The notes under the pieces are model-generated. The model saw nothing but the letters and a program-made list of their open reading frames with translations. It did no database searches and had not been told where the DNA came from. Made by a program: the position numbers and the translations under genes. Below, piece by piece: positions 50,992 to 58,223 of a DNA stretch of 64,000 bases (position 1 is the first letter of the stretch; the number at the start of each line of letters is the position of its first letter). The DNA is taken from contig DHAP01000034.1 of assembly GCA_002397465.1 (NCBI GenBank), positions 1 to 64,000 on the forward strand, written 5' to 3'. The stretch is from Caryophanales bacterium UBA4951 (GTDB lineage Bacteria > Bacillota_I > Bacilli_A > RFN20 > CAG-826).

Positions 50992-52777
50992 AAAACCTGT
51001 CGTTTACGTCTTCTTTTCATTGTTTGTTTTCTTCGGGGCCTTCTTCCTCGCCATGAGCTGTGTCCCTGGCAGCGCCTCTTCTAATCAAAGCAACTGGGTC
51101 GCCAACCTTTTGGCCTCTTTCGTCAACGTCTTTGAAGACACTTCGCCAGCCACTAAAGTAGAGCCAAGTGCCTTATTGACGAAGGATGATTCCTCAACCA
51201 AAAGCTTTGACTCTTCTTTCTTGAATCTTGATAACCCCAGCCTTTCCAGCCCCAAGATGGCGGTCGGAAGCACGACGAGGCTGACTTTTTCCGTTGATAA
51301 GCCAGAACTTAATAAAGGCGAGTATGTCGACCCCTCCTTCACCGTCACAAGGGAAGATGGAAGCGATGAGTCCTTATACACCATCAACATCGATCCGACC
51401 ACGTATACGGTCAGACTGGTCTCTAGATGTGATGTCGAAGAAGACAAAGCCTGCAAAGTCTTGATCCAGGCCGGAGATGAAGCGAAGAGCGAAAACCAGT
51501 ACGAATACTCTTTCGACATCGTCAAACGCCAAACGCCATATCGTTATGAGGTTACGGCCAAAGACGACAACATCACGCTTTCGGTCAATGAGACATATAC
51601 CTTGGACACCGAGCTTTTGTCCGATGGGCATGATGAAAGCTATCTTGAGCGTTATTACGACAAGACTCTTTTGGAGCACTCTCCTATCAGCGGTGGCATC
51701 AGCGTCGACGAATATGGGGTCATTCACGCCTACCAAACCGGGACTTATGTCGCTAGTTATGGCGGAACATCCTTTAACGTCACCGTTAATGGAAGCGTGA
51801 ATAAGCCAAGCGGCAGCCTTTCACTGAGCCATGACGATGGGACGCTTCACATCGAGGATTACGACCATGATGGGACCGGGGTCAACCTTCAAGCCGTTTG
51901 GAGCGATGAGGTTCCTGATTCTTCGATTCGCTGGGAAAGCAGCAATGAGATGATAGCCAGAGTCATCGTCGACACGGATGATTCATCAAAATGCACCGTA
52001 AAGGGTTATAGAGAAGCAGGGGAAGTGACCATCAGCGCCATATCCAACGCCGACAATTCCATCAAAGCCAGCTACACATTGTCTTCCTCTGAAAGCGTGC
52101 CTGACGAGAATAGCTTCAATCTTGTCTACTCAGGCAAAGAGTTGCCTTCTTCCATGATTTCCCATTCGGCAAAAATTGTGGTGGTTACTCTTGATATACC
52201 AGATGGCGTCTTTGTTTCCGATAAAAGACTCATCGCCACCAGCGATAACGAGAACGCGGTTGAGATCGATGGGAACGGAACCCAATACATCGCCTTGTCA
52301 TTCCACCAGGTAGGTGACGCCAACATCACGATCCAAAGCGTCGGCAATCAATCTTTGAAAAAGACCATCTCCGTCAACATCCAGGCTGAGCTCAACCAGG
52401 ACCCGGACGACCCTGAATATCAAATGTCCGTCAGAAAAATCGTCGGACATCTTGGATGGTTCACCTTAGGCGGGGCTTTTGGGACGTTGTTCTTCTATTT
52501 CTTCGTCGAAGGTTTCATGAAAAAGGAGTTCTCCTTACTTTTCAGCTCCCTCAGCGGCTTGCTCGTCGCCGGACTCAGCGAGATGATTCAGATGTTCATC
52601 CCAGGACGCGGGGCCACCTTCACGGACATCGGCATCGACTTCGGTGGATATATGATCGGTCTCATTTTGTCTTATCTTGGGATTCTCCTGGTTCTGCACA
52701 TCAAAAAGAAAAAGAAGGGGAATGCCCCTTCTAGTGATCAAAAGATAGACGCTACCGAAGAAAATCAAAGCAAATAG
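50966..52777 (+). CDS. VanZ-family membrane protein with a ~430-residue extracytoplasmic insertion
   Basis: A 603-residue protein. Residues ~11-33 form the first VanZ helix followed by the typical MSCVPGSASSNQS. The rest of the VanZ domain appears only at ~487-580: VRKIVGHLGWFTLGG, LLVAGLSEMIQMFIPGRGAT and FTDIGIDFGGYMIGLIL. Between them lie ~430 hydrophilic, beta-rich residues, including at least one Big-2-type Ig-like module (SIRWESSNEMIARV...CTVKGYREAGEVTISAIS). VanZ gives low-level teicoplanin resistance by an unclear mechanism; most family members are of unknown function. Start ATG 50966 lies within ppa. The C-terminal tail is basic then acidic. Confidence 0.75.
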   Translation: MSVPSLKNRKPVVYVFFSLFVFFGAFFLAMSCVPGSASSNQSNWVANLLASFVNVFEDTSPATKVEPSALLTKDDSSTKSFDSSFLNLDNPSLSSPKMAVGSTTRLTFSVDKPELNKGEYVDPSFTVTREDGSDESLYTINIDPTTYTVRLVSRCDVEEDKACKVLIQAGDEAKSENQYEYSFDIVKRQTPYRYEVTAKDDNITLSVNETYTLDTELLSDGHDESYLERYYDKTLLEHSPISGGISVDEYGVIHAYQTGTYVASYGGTSFNVTVNGSVNKPSGSLSLSHDDGTLHIEDYDHDGTGVNLQAVWSDEVPDSSIRWESSNEMIARVIVDTDDSSKCTVKGYREAGEVTISAISNADNSIKASYTLSSSESVPDENSFNLVYSGKELPSSMISHSAKIVVVTLDIPDGVFVSDKRLIATSDNENAVEIDGNGTQYIALSFHQVGDANITIQSVGNQSLKKTISVNIQAELNQDPDDPEYQMSVRKIVGHLGWFTLGGAFGTLFFYFFVEGFMKKEFSLLFSSLSGLLVAGLSEMIQMFIPGRGATFTDIGIDFGGYMIGLILSYLGILLVLHIKKKKKGNAPSSDQKIDATEENQSK

Positions 52778-53628
52778 AAATCTGGATGCTCGTTTGCATA
52801 CTGCTTTTGGAGTTCAATGTCCTTAAGCTTCATTTCGGCGATTTCGCTGAAAGGCCCATAGTTGGTTTCTTTGTACCGGCAGACAGCCCAGTAATACCAA
52901 AGATAATTTGAATAGGCCACTGAGATGGCGACTCTGTTTCGTTTTTTCTTATCGAAGGCGGAGCCATAGTAGCAAGAGAGGAAATAATCAACTTTAGCTG
53001 GATCAAAAATCTCATTTTCTCCGATGACGCTTGCCAAATCGAATTCAGGGACATTGAGTCCGGCGAATTCGAAGTCTATGAGGGTTATCTTGTTTGTGAC
53101 CGGTTCGATGATGACATTGTCTTTCACGAGGTCGTTATGGCAAAGCACCAAAGGGTCAGACGAATAGAAAGAGTAAAAGAGCTCGCACATCTTCTCCTCG
53201 TTCGGGTCTTTGAGATCATTTCCCGAGCGCTGCTTGTAGGAGTCAAAACGCTGCTTCGGGTAGAATTCGGAAACACAGCCTTTTATCGAGTGAAGGCGCT
53301 TGAGAACGCTGGCGAGGCTTTTTAGTTCCTCCTCCTTCACGTCAGGGCTAAGAAAGCGGTGGTCGCCTTCGATGAATCTGTCAATCATGTTGCCGGTTGA
53401 ATAATCGAAATAAAAGAGCCTTGGCCCTATCCGGTTAGGGGCGATCAGCTTAAGGATGTTGCCTTCGTTGGCAGTGCTATAAAAAGGCGTGTCAGACATT
53501 TTCTTCAAACGAAAAACCTTGTCCCCGTTAATGAGATAAGAGGCATTGTTGAAACCTTCGGTCAGCTGTCTGACGCTCCGAGGGATCTCATTTGTTATTT
53601 TTTGAAAAAGCTGTTCGACTACTGCCAT
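52765..53628 (-). CDS. Choline-kinase-like / APH-fold phosphotransferase
   Basis: A 287-residue kinase of the LicA/choline kinase group. The phosphate-binding strand is FNNASYLINGDKVFRLK; the catalytic loop is VLCHNDLVKDNVII (Asp and Asn), and ITLIDFEFAGLNVPEFDLA carries the metal-binding Asp. Such enzymes phosphorylate choline, ethanolamine or related small alcohols, often for teichoic or lipooligosaccharide decoration; substrate not proven. AAAGGTGG lies 7 nt before the ATG and TACAAT (53649-53654) is a likely -10. Its 3' end overlaps the VanZ gene by 13 nt, convergent. Confidence 0.82.
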   Translation of the reverse strand: MAVVEQLFQKITNEIPRSVRQLTEGFNNASYLINGDKVFRLKKMSDTPFYSTANEGNILKLIAPNRIGPRLFYFDYSTGNMIDRFIEGDHRFLSPDVKEEELKSLASVLKRLHSIKGCVSEFYPKQRFDSYKQRSGNDLKDPNEEKMCELFYSFYSSDPLVLCHNDLVKDNVIIEPVTNKITLIDFEFAGLNVPEFDLASVIGENEIFDPAKVDYFLSCYYGSAFDKKKRNRVAISVAYSNYLWYYWAVCRYKETNYGPFSEIAEMKLKDIELQKQYANEHPDFYLL

Positions 53629-53687
53629 CGGAAACCACCTTTGGTCTCATTGTATTGTCGATGATGGGAAAAGGCAAGAAATGAACT

Positions 53688-55109
53688 TTAAAATTCGTAT
53701 TTTTTAGCGGAATTAACTAAGTTTTTGGTAGATTGTCGGATGCTGCTAATTCTGATGGTGGTGAACTTTTTGACGATTGCCTGCCCACTGACTGAGCCTT
53801 TTCTCACATCTTTCCGCTCAGCCATCATGACTTCGCCATCGTCTTTTTTGGAGTTGATGAGAGCCACCTCGCAAGCGGCCAATATCTCATCCTTGGTCGG
53901 GGATTCTTTTTTGATCATCACGTGGGAGCCGGTGTCGCCCATCACATGGAACCAAAGATGGTCTTTGGTCGTGTCAAAAAGAAAGCTGAGGCAGTCATTT
54001 TGCTTAGATGAGGTCCCAAATAGTATTTTCGTCCCATGGTAGTCGATGAAATAGGGGATGGAATCCCTCGAGATGCCTTTCCATGTTTCTTTGCGTTTCT
54101 TCTCTTTTTCCTTTTGAGGGGCGATGCTTAGCTCTTTGGCCATGCTTTCTAGGCCTGATTCATCAGCTTCCTTTAAGGCTGAAAGGCTCAAAGCAACCTC
54201 GTCTATTTCCTTCTTCGCCGCCAAAAGGTTCTTTTCTCCCAGACGGACGCTTTCTTTGGCTTTTTTAGAACGTTTGTAGAAAAGCTGGGCGTTGATCGAA
54301 AGGGATTTCGATGGATCCAAAGCGATGGATTTGCCATCCATTTCAATCGACTCATAACGGTTTTTCAAAGAATCCGCCATCTCAGTGAAGATGTAATCGC
54401 CGACGAGATTGTCATTGATGTGAGAAAGCCCTTTGTCTATGTCGTCTTGGATTTTCACTATCTTCCTGTTCAAAAGTTTCTCACGGAGGCTTAACGACGA
54501 GAAAAGGAACCCAAAGCGGTCCTTTTTGCGCCTGTCGGCCAATTCTTTTTCCTTTGTCAGACATGAAAGTCGATATTCTTCGCTGTCAAAGGGCTCAGCC
54601 TTTTTGATAACGAAAGGCTTTTTCTCAGGCGTCATGTACTTAACGCCGCGGAGCAGTGGCCTTTTCTCCTCAAGGCCGCTTTGACGGTAAGACGCCAAAA
54701 CCTTTCCATCCTCATCAAGCAAAATCAAATTGCAGTGGTGTGGGAGCATTTCGAAGATGAGGGTTCTTCCCTCCTCTTTATAAACCGAATTGATGATCGT
54801 GAAAGAAAAGGAGACGATGCGGTCCTCGTTCAAGAGATTGACATCGACCAAATAGGCGTTTGAGAAGTCTTTTTTGAGCTGGTCGATGAACTTGCTGTCC
54901 AAGCCAGAGACGTCAAAAGAATCCTCAGAAAGATAAAAACGGGGATCATTATCGTCTAAGACGATGGCAAAACGATGGAACGGCAAACCAGAAACGCGGA
55001 AGAATATCGATTTTTCTGAATATAGGAATGGATGCGAGAAGTGTTTGCCAATCAAGCGGCTCTTCTGCTCTTTGAGATAATCGTTAAGTTCTTGGCAGGA
55101 AAGTGACAT
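53688..55109 (-). CDS. rqcH: RqcH/NFACT ribosome quality control factor
   Basis: A 473-residue NFACT protein, formerly annotated as fibronectin-binding FbpA. The N-terminal NFACT-N domain keeps the DR pair needed for tRNA recruitment (NEDRIVSFSF). A Lys/Glu-rich coiled-coil middle is followed by the NFACT-R domain (LWFHVMGDTGSHVMIKKESP, QAIVKKFTTI). RqcH binds 60S-like stalled 50S subunits and adds alanine tails that mark the nascent chain for degradation. It is about 100 residues shorter than B. subtilis RqcH (~570 aa), mainly in the middle. It starts 6 nt after TGC-TATAAT and is divergent from degV. Confidence 0.87.
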   Translation of the reverse strand: MSLSCQELNDYLKEQKSRLIGKHFSHPFLYSEKSIFFRVSGLPFHRFAIVLDDNDPRFYLSEDSFDVSGLDSKFIDQLKKDFSNAYLVDVNLLNEDRIVSFSFTIINSVYKEEGRTLIFEMLPHHCNLILLDEDGKVLASYRQSGLEEKRPLLRGVKYMTPEKKPFVIKKAEPFDSEEYRLSCLTKEKELADRRKKDRFGFLFSSLSLREKLLNRKIVKIQDDIDKGLSHINDNLVGDYIFTEMADSLKNRYESIEMDGKSIALDPSKSLSINAQLFYKRSKKAKESVRLGEKNLLAAKKEIDEVALSLSALKEADESGLESMAKELSIAPQKEKEKKRKETWKGISRDSIPYFIDYHGTKILFGTSSKQNDCLSFLFDTTKDHLWFHVMGDTGSHVMIKKESPTKDEILAACEVALINSKKDDGEVMMAERKDVRKGSVSGQAIVKKFTTIRISSIRQSTKNLVNSAKKYEF

Positions 55110-55115
55110 GCTAGA

Positions 55116-55121
55116 ATTATA
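55116..55121 (-). promoter_or_regulatory. Extended -10 TGC-TATAAT, 6 nt before rqcH ATG
   Basis: A perfect TATAAT with TGC upstream ends 6 nt before ATG 55109, predicting a leaderless rqcH message. Confidence 0.55.
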
Positions 55122-55140
55122 GCATCTAGTTGCGTAAATA

Positions 55141-55169
55141 TTGACCTAGTAGCAATAACTAGGTAGTAT
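55141..55169 (+). promoter_or_regulatory. degV promoter TTGACC-17-TAGTAT with operator in the spacer
   Basis: TTGACC (55141-55146) and TAGTAT (55164-55169) are 17 nt apart. The inverted repeat ACCTAGT - 7 nt - ACTAGGT (55144-55164) fills the spacer and touches both hexamers, as a repressor operator would. Confidence 0.6.
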
Positions 55170-55181
55170 ATTTTTGTTAAC

Positions 55182-55198
55182 TAGAAGAGGAACTTCTA
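55182..55198 (+). promoter_or_regulatory. RBS-presenting hairpin in the degV leader
   Basis: TAGAAG-AGGAA-CTTCTA forms a perfect 6-bp stem whose 5-nt loop is the core of the Shine-Dalgarno site; ATG 55200 follows the stem by 1 nt. Confidence 0.55.
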
Positions 55199-55199
55199 A

Positions 55200-56069
55200 A
55201 TGAAAATTGCCATCAGCGCCGAAAGCACCATCGACCTCGACTCCGCCCACCTTGAGAAATACGACATCCACACGTTGCCGTTCCATGTCCAAAAAGGTGA
55301 CGAAGAAGGCTTTGATTTTAACTTTAAAAACGAAGATCTTTTCGCCTATACCCTGAAAACAGGCGTTCTCTGTCATACATCTGCCTGCAATATCGGAGAG
55401 TTGGAGGAACATTTCGCCAAACTCTTCAAAATGGGATACGACAGAATCATCCATTTCACCATTTCCTCTGGCTTATCTAGCGGCTACAACAACGCGATGG
55501 CGGTCAAAGGCGACAATCCGGCGATTGAGGTCATCGACAGCCATGGAACCTCGGGCGGCATTGCCCTTCAGGCCATCTATGCCTCAGAACTCCGCGACGC
55601 CGGCTATGATTTCGATGAGATCATCAAAAAAGTCTATGAGAGACGCCCATATGTCCAATGCTCATTCCAGTTAGACCGTCTCGACTTCCTCTATAAGGGC
55701 GGACGTTGCAGCAAGCTCGCCATGATCGGAGCGAACATATTGCACTTGAAACCCGAGATCGTCTGCGACAAAGAAGGCAAGTTCAGCGTCGGAAAGAAAT
55801 TCCGCGGAAGCACCGAAAAATGCATGTTGGACTATGTCAATGACATGGTCACCATTTACCCTAACTTGGACAAGAAATTGGTCTTCTTCGATTATTCGAC
55901 CATGGACCCCTCAATCGTGAAGAAGTGTGAGGAGAGGGCCAAGGAGGCTGGTTTCCGCGAAATCCAAACCTATCAAGCCTGCCCAACCAACTCTTATCAT
56001 GCCGGTCCAAACGTCATCGGAATCCATTTCTATTTCGATGGTGAACACCCTGTCAACAAAAAAGACTGA
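55200..56069 (+). CDS. DegV family fatty-acid-binding protein
   Basis: A 289-residue DegV (FakB-like) protein. The first strand has KIAISAESTIDL, then TSACNIGELEEHFAKL, FTISSGLSSGYNNAM, DSHGTSGG and LDRLDFLYKGGRCSKL, the usual ligand-pocket blocks. FakB proteins present a bound fatty acid to the kinase FakA to make acyl phosphate; no FakA gene is in the window, so the partner is unknown. The T-S-Q of many FakBs is T-S-A here. It has a strong promoter with an operator-like repeat, an unusual ribosome-site hairpin and a terminator-like hairpin at its stop codon. Confidence 0.9.
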   Translation: MKIAISAESTIDLDSAHLEKYDIHTLPFHVQKGDEEGFDFNFKNEDLFAYTLKTGVLCHTSACNIGELEEHFAKLFKMGYDRIIHFTISSGLSSGYNNAMAVKGDNPAIEVIDSHGTSGGIALQAIYASELRDAGYDFDEIIKKVYERRPYVQCSFQLDRLDFLYKGGRCSKLAMIGANILHLKPEIVCDKEGKFSVGKKFRGSTEKCMLDYVNDMVTIYPNLDKKLVFFDYSTMDPSIVKKCEERAKEAGFREIQTYQACPTNSYHAGPNVIGIHFYFDGEHPVNKKD

Positions 56070-56089
56070 TTCATTTTGTCAGTTTTCAG
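56062..56089. terminator. Terminator-like hairpin at the degV stop
   Basis: AAGACTGA / TCAGTTTT, eight pairs including one G-U with a 9-nt loop, starting at the last codons of degV. The T tail is short (TTTT), so efficiency is uncertain; the minus-strand tail is T-rich. Confidence 0.5.
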
Positions 56090-56099
56090 ATATCGAAAC

Positions 56100-56116
56100 C
56101 CTAATAATTGATTAGG
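56100..56116. promoter_or_regulatory. Inverted repeat upstream of the ROK regulator gene
   Basis: CCTAAT-AATTG-ATTAGG is a perfect inverted repeat, followed by GATAC (56116-56120) and GTATC (56135-56139) in inverted orientation and an A/T palindrome near 56148. These may be operators, possibly for the ROK regulator itself. Confidence 0.35.
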
Positions 56117-56177
56117 ATACTAAATTTTGAGTTGGTATCTAAAAAATATTTTTTGGCATCTTTAAAAAGCAAACACT

Positions 56178-56205
56178 TTGATATTCAGAAAAAAAGAAGT
56201 ATCAT
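56178..56205 (+). promoter_or_regulatory. Promoter of the ROK gene, TTGATA-16-TATCAT
   Basis: TTGATA (56178-56183) and TATCAT (56200-56205) are 16 nt apart; a GGACAGGA-like ribosome site precedes ATG 56227. Confidence 0.45.
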
Positions 56206-56226
56206 CATGATTGGGGACAGGATTAT

Positions 56227-57228
56227 ATGAATACATCACCTAGCGAAAAAAGAATAATGCAAGCCTTGTTGATCGACGGGGCGCTCTCAAGAAAAAAACT
56301 TGCCGAAAAACTTGATCTTACAGGAGCCGCCTTGACGTTCGGTTCCCAAAATTTGCTGAAGTATGGATATATAAAAGAAAACGGTTCTCTTGTCAGGAAA
56401 AAAGCCGGGAGACGCGAAACCGACATAGCCATCAATGGCGATGGTGCTTCACTATTAGGAATCTCCTGTTTAGATAGCGGTTTCCATTTATCTTTCACCG
56501 ATTTGAGGGGCGATTGCTTCATTAGCAAAACGTTCGCTTCTATCTCTGAGGCGGCCACCTATGCGAAAAACGCCGTCAAAGGAGTTCCGACCCCGTTAGG
56601 CCTTTGCGTTTGCCTACCAAGCTATGACGGTTATGAATCATTAAAGAAAAAAGACCCGGAATTCGTCAAAGAAATCGAATCTTTGGAACTAAAAACATAT
56701 TACGTCGATGACGTAGAGGCACTTGCCTACGTAAACGAGCTATACCATCCGGAAGAAAAGAACTTCCTTCTCATCAACTCATCTAAACAGATTTCTTCCA
56801 GCGCCTTCGTGGCCTCTCATATCGTCAAAGGACATGATGGCGAGAAAAGCGACATCGGAAACTGGCTCGTGAGACATGGGACCATGCTCCGTGACGAACT
56901 GTCTTTTGAGAATCTATTAGGACGTGATTATGATGACGTGAATGAAGGATTCGAGGCCTTGGCCAAAGACGAAAAGGCCCTCTCTCGCTACCTTATCGCC
57001 ATTGCGATGTGCATCGTCAACGCGAATTATCTATTGAGCCTCGACACGGTTGTCTTAAGCGGATATTTGTATGTGTCACATGCCGAGGTCGTCGATTCTC
57101 TAAGAAACATCGTCAAGACCATAGACCCATCTTTTAAAACTGAGCGAATCGTTCCATTTGATGATTTCGCGGAAGTCGATGACAAGAAGGCCAGCCTTCA
57201 GGTCTTTGCCTACGAGTTTTTAGGATAA
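56227..57228 (+). CDS. ROK-family transcriptional regulator
   Basis: A 333-residue protein: an N-terminal winged helix-turn-helix (KRIMQALLIDGALSRKKLAE, LTGAALTFGSQNLLKYGYIK, residues ~7-50) with a KKAGRRETDIAING wing/linker, then a ROK/ASKHA-like domain. The kinase catalytic Asp region (usually G-x-D) and the zinc motif CxCGxxGCxE of NagC/Mlc-type proteins are not visible, so the effector domain is diverged and probably non-catalytic. Such regulators usually sense sugars or sugar phosphates; target genes unknown. Inverted repeats upstream suggest autoregulation. Confidence 0.75.
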   Translation: MNTSPSEKRIMQALLIDGALSRKKLAEKLDLTGAALTFGSQNLLKYGYIKENGSLVRKKAGRRETDIAINGDGASLLGISCLDSGFHLSFTDLRGDCFISKTFASISEAATYAKNAVKGVPTPLGLCVCLPSYDGYESLKKKDPEFVKEIESLELKTYYVDDVEALAYVNELYHPEEKNFLLINSSKQISSSAFVASHIVKGHDGEKSDIGNWLVRHGTMLRDELSFENLLGRDYDDVNEGFEALAKDEKALSRYLIAIAMCIVNANYLLSLDTVVLSGYLYVSHAEVVDSLRNIVKTIDPSFKTERIVPFDDFAEVDDKKASLQVFAYEFLG

Positions 57229-57631
57229 ATTTAGCTTTTGTGGAAAATAAATAGGCGGAGTGAATCGTTTTCCGCTGCCGCCTAATGACCGCCGTACATT
57301 GTTTTCGTTTATTAAAAGAACGAAATCGGAATCTTGACCGATCCGCTCAAAAACGCCGTTTCTCCCGGTTAGTCCGCCTTGAACCAGGGCACAGGCTTTC
57401 TCTGTTTCTTCTTTTCGCCTATAAAGAGGATATGGGACGAGACGTAGTCATATAGAGACAAGTGACAAAAATATCATTGCCATGAATGGGCTCAGCGCAT
57501 AAGGCGTCAAAACTGCCGATAGTGTAAGATAGTGTAATAATAAAGCGCTTTCTTAACCTTTTTGACGGTTTTAGGCTGGGCGCGCATGGACAGCCAATAA
57601 GAAACGGGTATACTTAAAAATACAAATTTTT
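57229..57631. other. 403-bp gene-free region with many hairpins; possible ncRNA
   Basis: No ORF or RNA family I can name. It holds several inverted repeats: AGGCGG/CCGCCT (57254-57282), TTTCGTT/AACGAAA (~57303-57325), ATCGG/CCGAT (~57325-57341), a CCC-GGTT/AACC-A-GGG hairpin (~57364-57390) and AGGC/GCCT. Read on the minus strand, the first of these ends in ATTTATTTT, like a terminator. That suggests a minus-strand RNA of ~250-300 nt starting near the tandem repeat at 57518-57537. I checked by eye for tmRNA, RNase P, SRP RNA and T-box hallmarks and found none. Confidence 0.4.
57518..57537. repeat. Tandem 10-bp direct repeat
   Basis: GATAGTGTAA occurs twice in direct tandem. A palindrome AAAGCGCTTT follows at 57543-57552. 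Both lie about 80-115 bp upstream of gmk. Confidence 0.75.
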
Positions 57632-58216
57632 ATGAAAAAAGGTCTCCTCATTATTCTTAGTGGCCCTTCCGGAGTCGGAAAAGGAACCGTCAGGATGAAA
57701 GTCATGGACGACCCGAGTCTCAATCTTTGGTACTCGGTGTCTTTGACGACGAGAGAGAAGCGCCCTGGCGAGGTCAACGGCCGCGAATATCATTTCGTGA
57801 GCGATGAGGAATTCAACCGCCAACTCAAGGAGGGGAACCTTCTCGAACATGCTGGATTCGTTGGCCATCAATATGGGACTCCGAAAGACAAAGAAGAAGA
57901 AAAGAGAGCCTCCGGCGTCAACGTGTTTTTGGAGATCGACGTTCAAGGCGCCACCCAGATATTGTCCAAATGCCCCGATGCCATATCGATTTTCTTGCTC
58001 CCTCCATCTTTTCCGGAACTTGAAAAACGCATCAGAGGCCGCTGCACCGAGGAAGAGAGCGTGATTGAGGCCAGACTCAAAAGAGCCGCCGAGGAAATCA
58101 AGCTTTCCACCCATTACAAATATATCGTCATCAACGATTCTGTCGAAAAGGCCGCCGCCCAGATTAAGTCGATCGTGAGAAAAGAGAGCGCCGAATTGGC
58201 CGAAGAGGCTTTATAA
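57632..58216 (+). CDS. gmk: Guanylate kinase
   Basis: A 194-residue kinase converting GMP to GDP. P-loop LSGPSGVGKGTVRMK, the GMP-binding SLTTREKRPGEVNGREYHF, EHAGFVGHQYGTPK, and FLEIDVQGATQI are complete. The leader after TATACT (57609-57614) is short and has no ribosome site. Its stop lies 7 nt before priA. In Bacillus, gmk also sits a few genes upstream of priA. Confidence 0.95.
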   Translation: MKKGLLIILSGPSGVGKGTVRMKVMDDPSLNLWYSVSLTTREKRPGEVNGREYHFVSDEEFNRQLKEGNLLEHAGFVGHQYGTPKDKEEEKRASGVNVFLEIDVQGATQILSKCPDAISIFLLPPSFPELEKRIRGRCTEEESVIEARLKRAAEEIKLSTHYKYIVINDSVEKAAAQIKSIVRKESAELAEEAL

Positions 58217-58217
58217 T
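58212..58217 (+). promoter_or_regulatory. -10 TATAAT, 6 nt before priA GTG, across the gmk stop
   Basis: TATAAT overlaps the gmk stop codon and ends 6 nt before GTG 58224. No ribosome site precedes the GTG closely, so either leaderless initiation or coupling to gmk is possible. Confidence 0.4.
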
Positions 58218-58223
58218 AAATTC

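Noticed and set aside
55144..55164. FapR- or FabT-type fatty-acid operator in the degV promoter
   Set aside because: The repeat shares a CCTAGT core look with FapR sites but has different half-sites and spacing from what I remember of either consensus; left unnamed.
57543..57552. AAAGCGCTTT palindrome as a cre site upstream of gmk
   Set aside because: The flanks lack the required TG and the matching C on the other side (ATAAAGCGCTTTCTTA), so it does not meet the consensus; kept only as an unnamed palindrome.
57229..57631. tmRNA, RNase P RNA, SRP RNA or T-box in the gmk upstream region
   Set aside because: The hallmark sequences (tag reading frame and TTCGA arm, GAGGAAAGTCC, GGTCCGGAAGGAAGC, the T-box AGGGTGGAACC) were not found on either strand.
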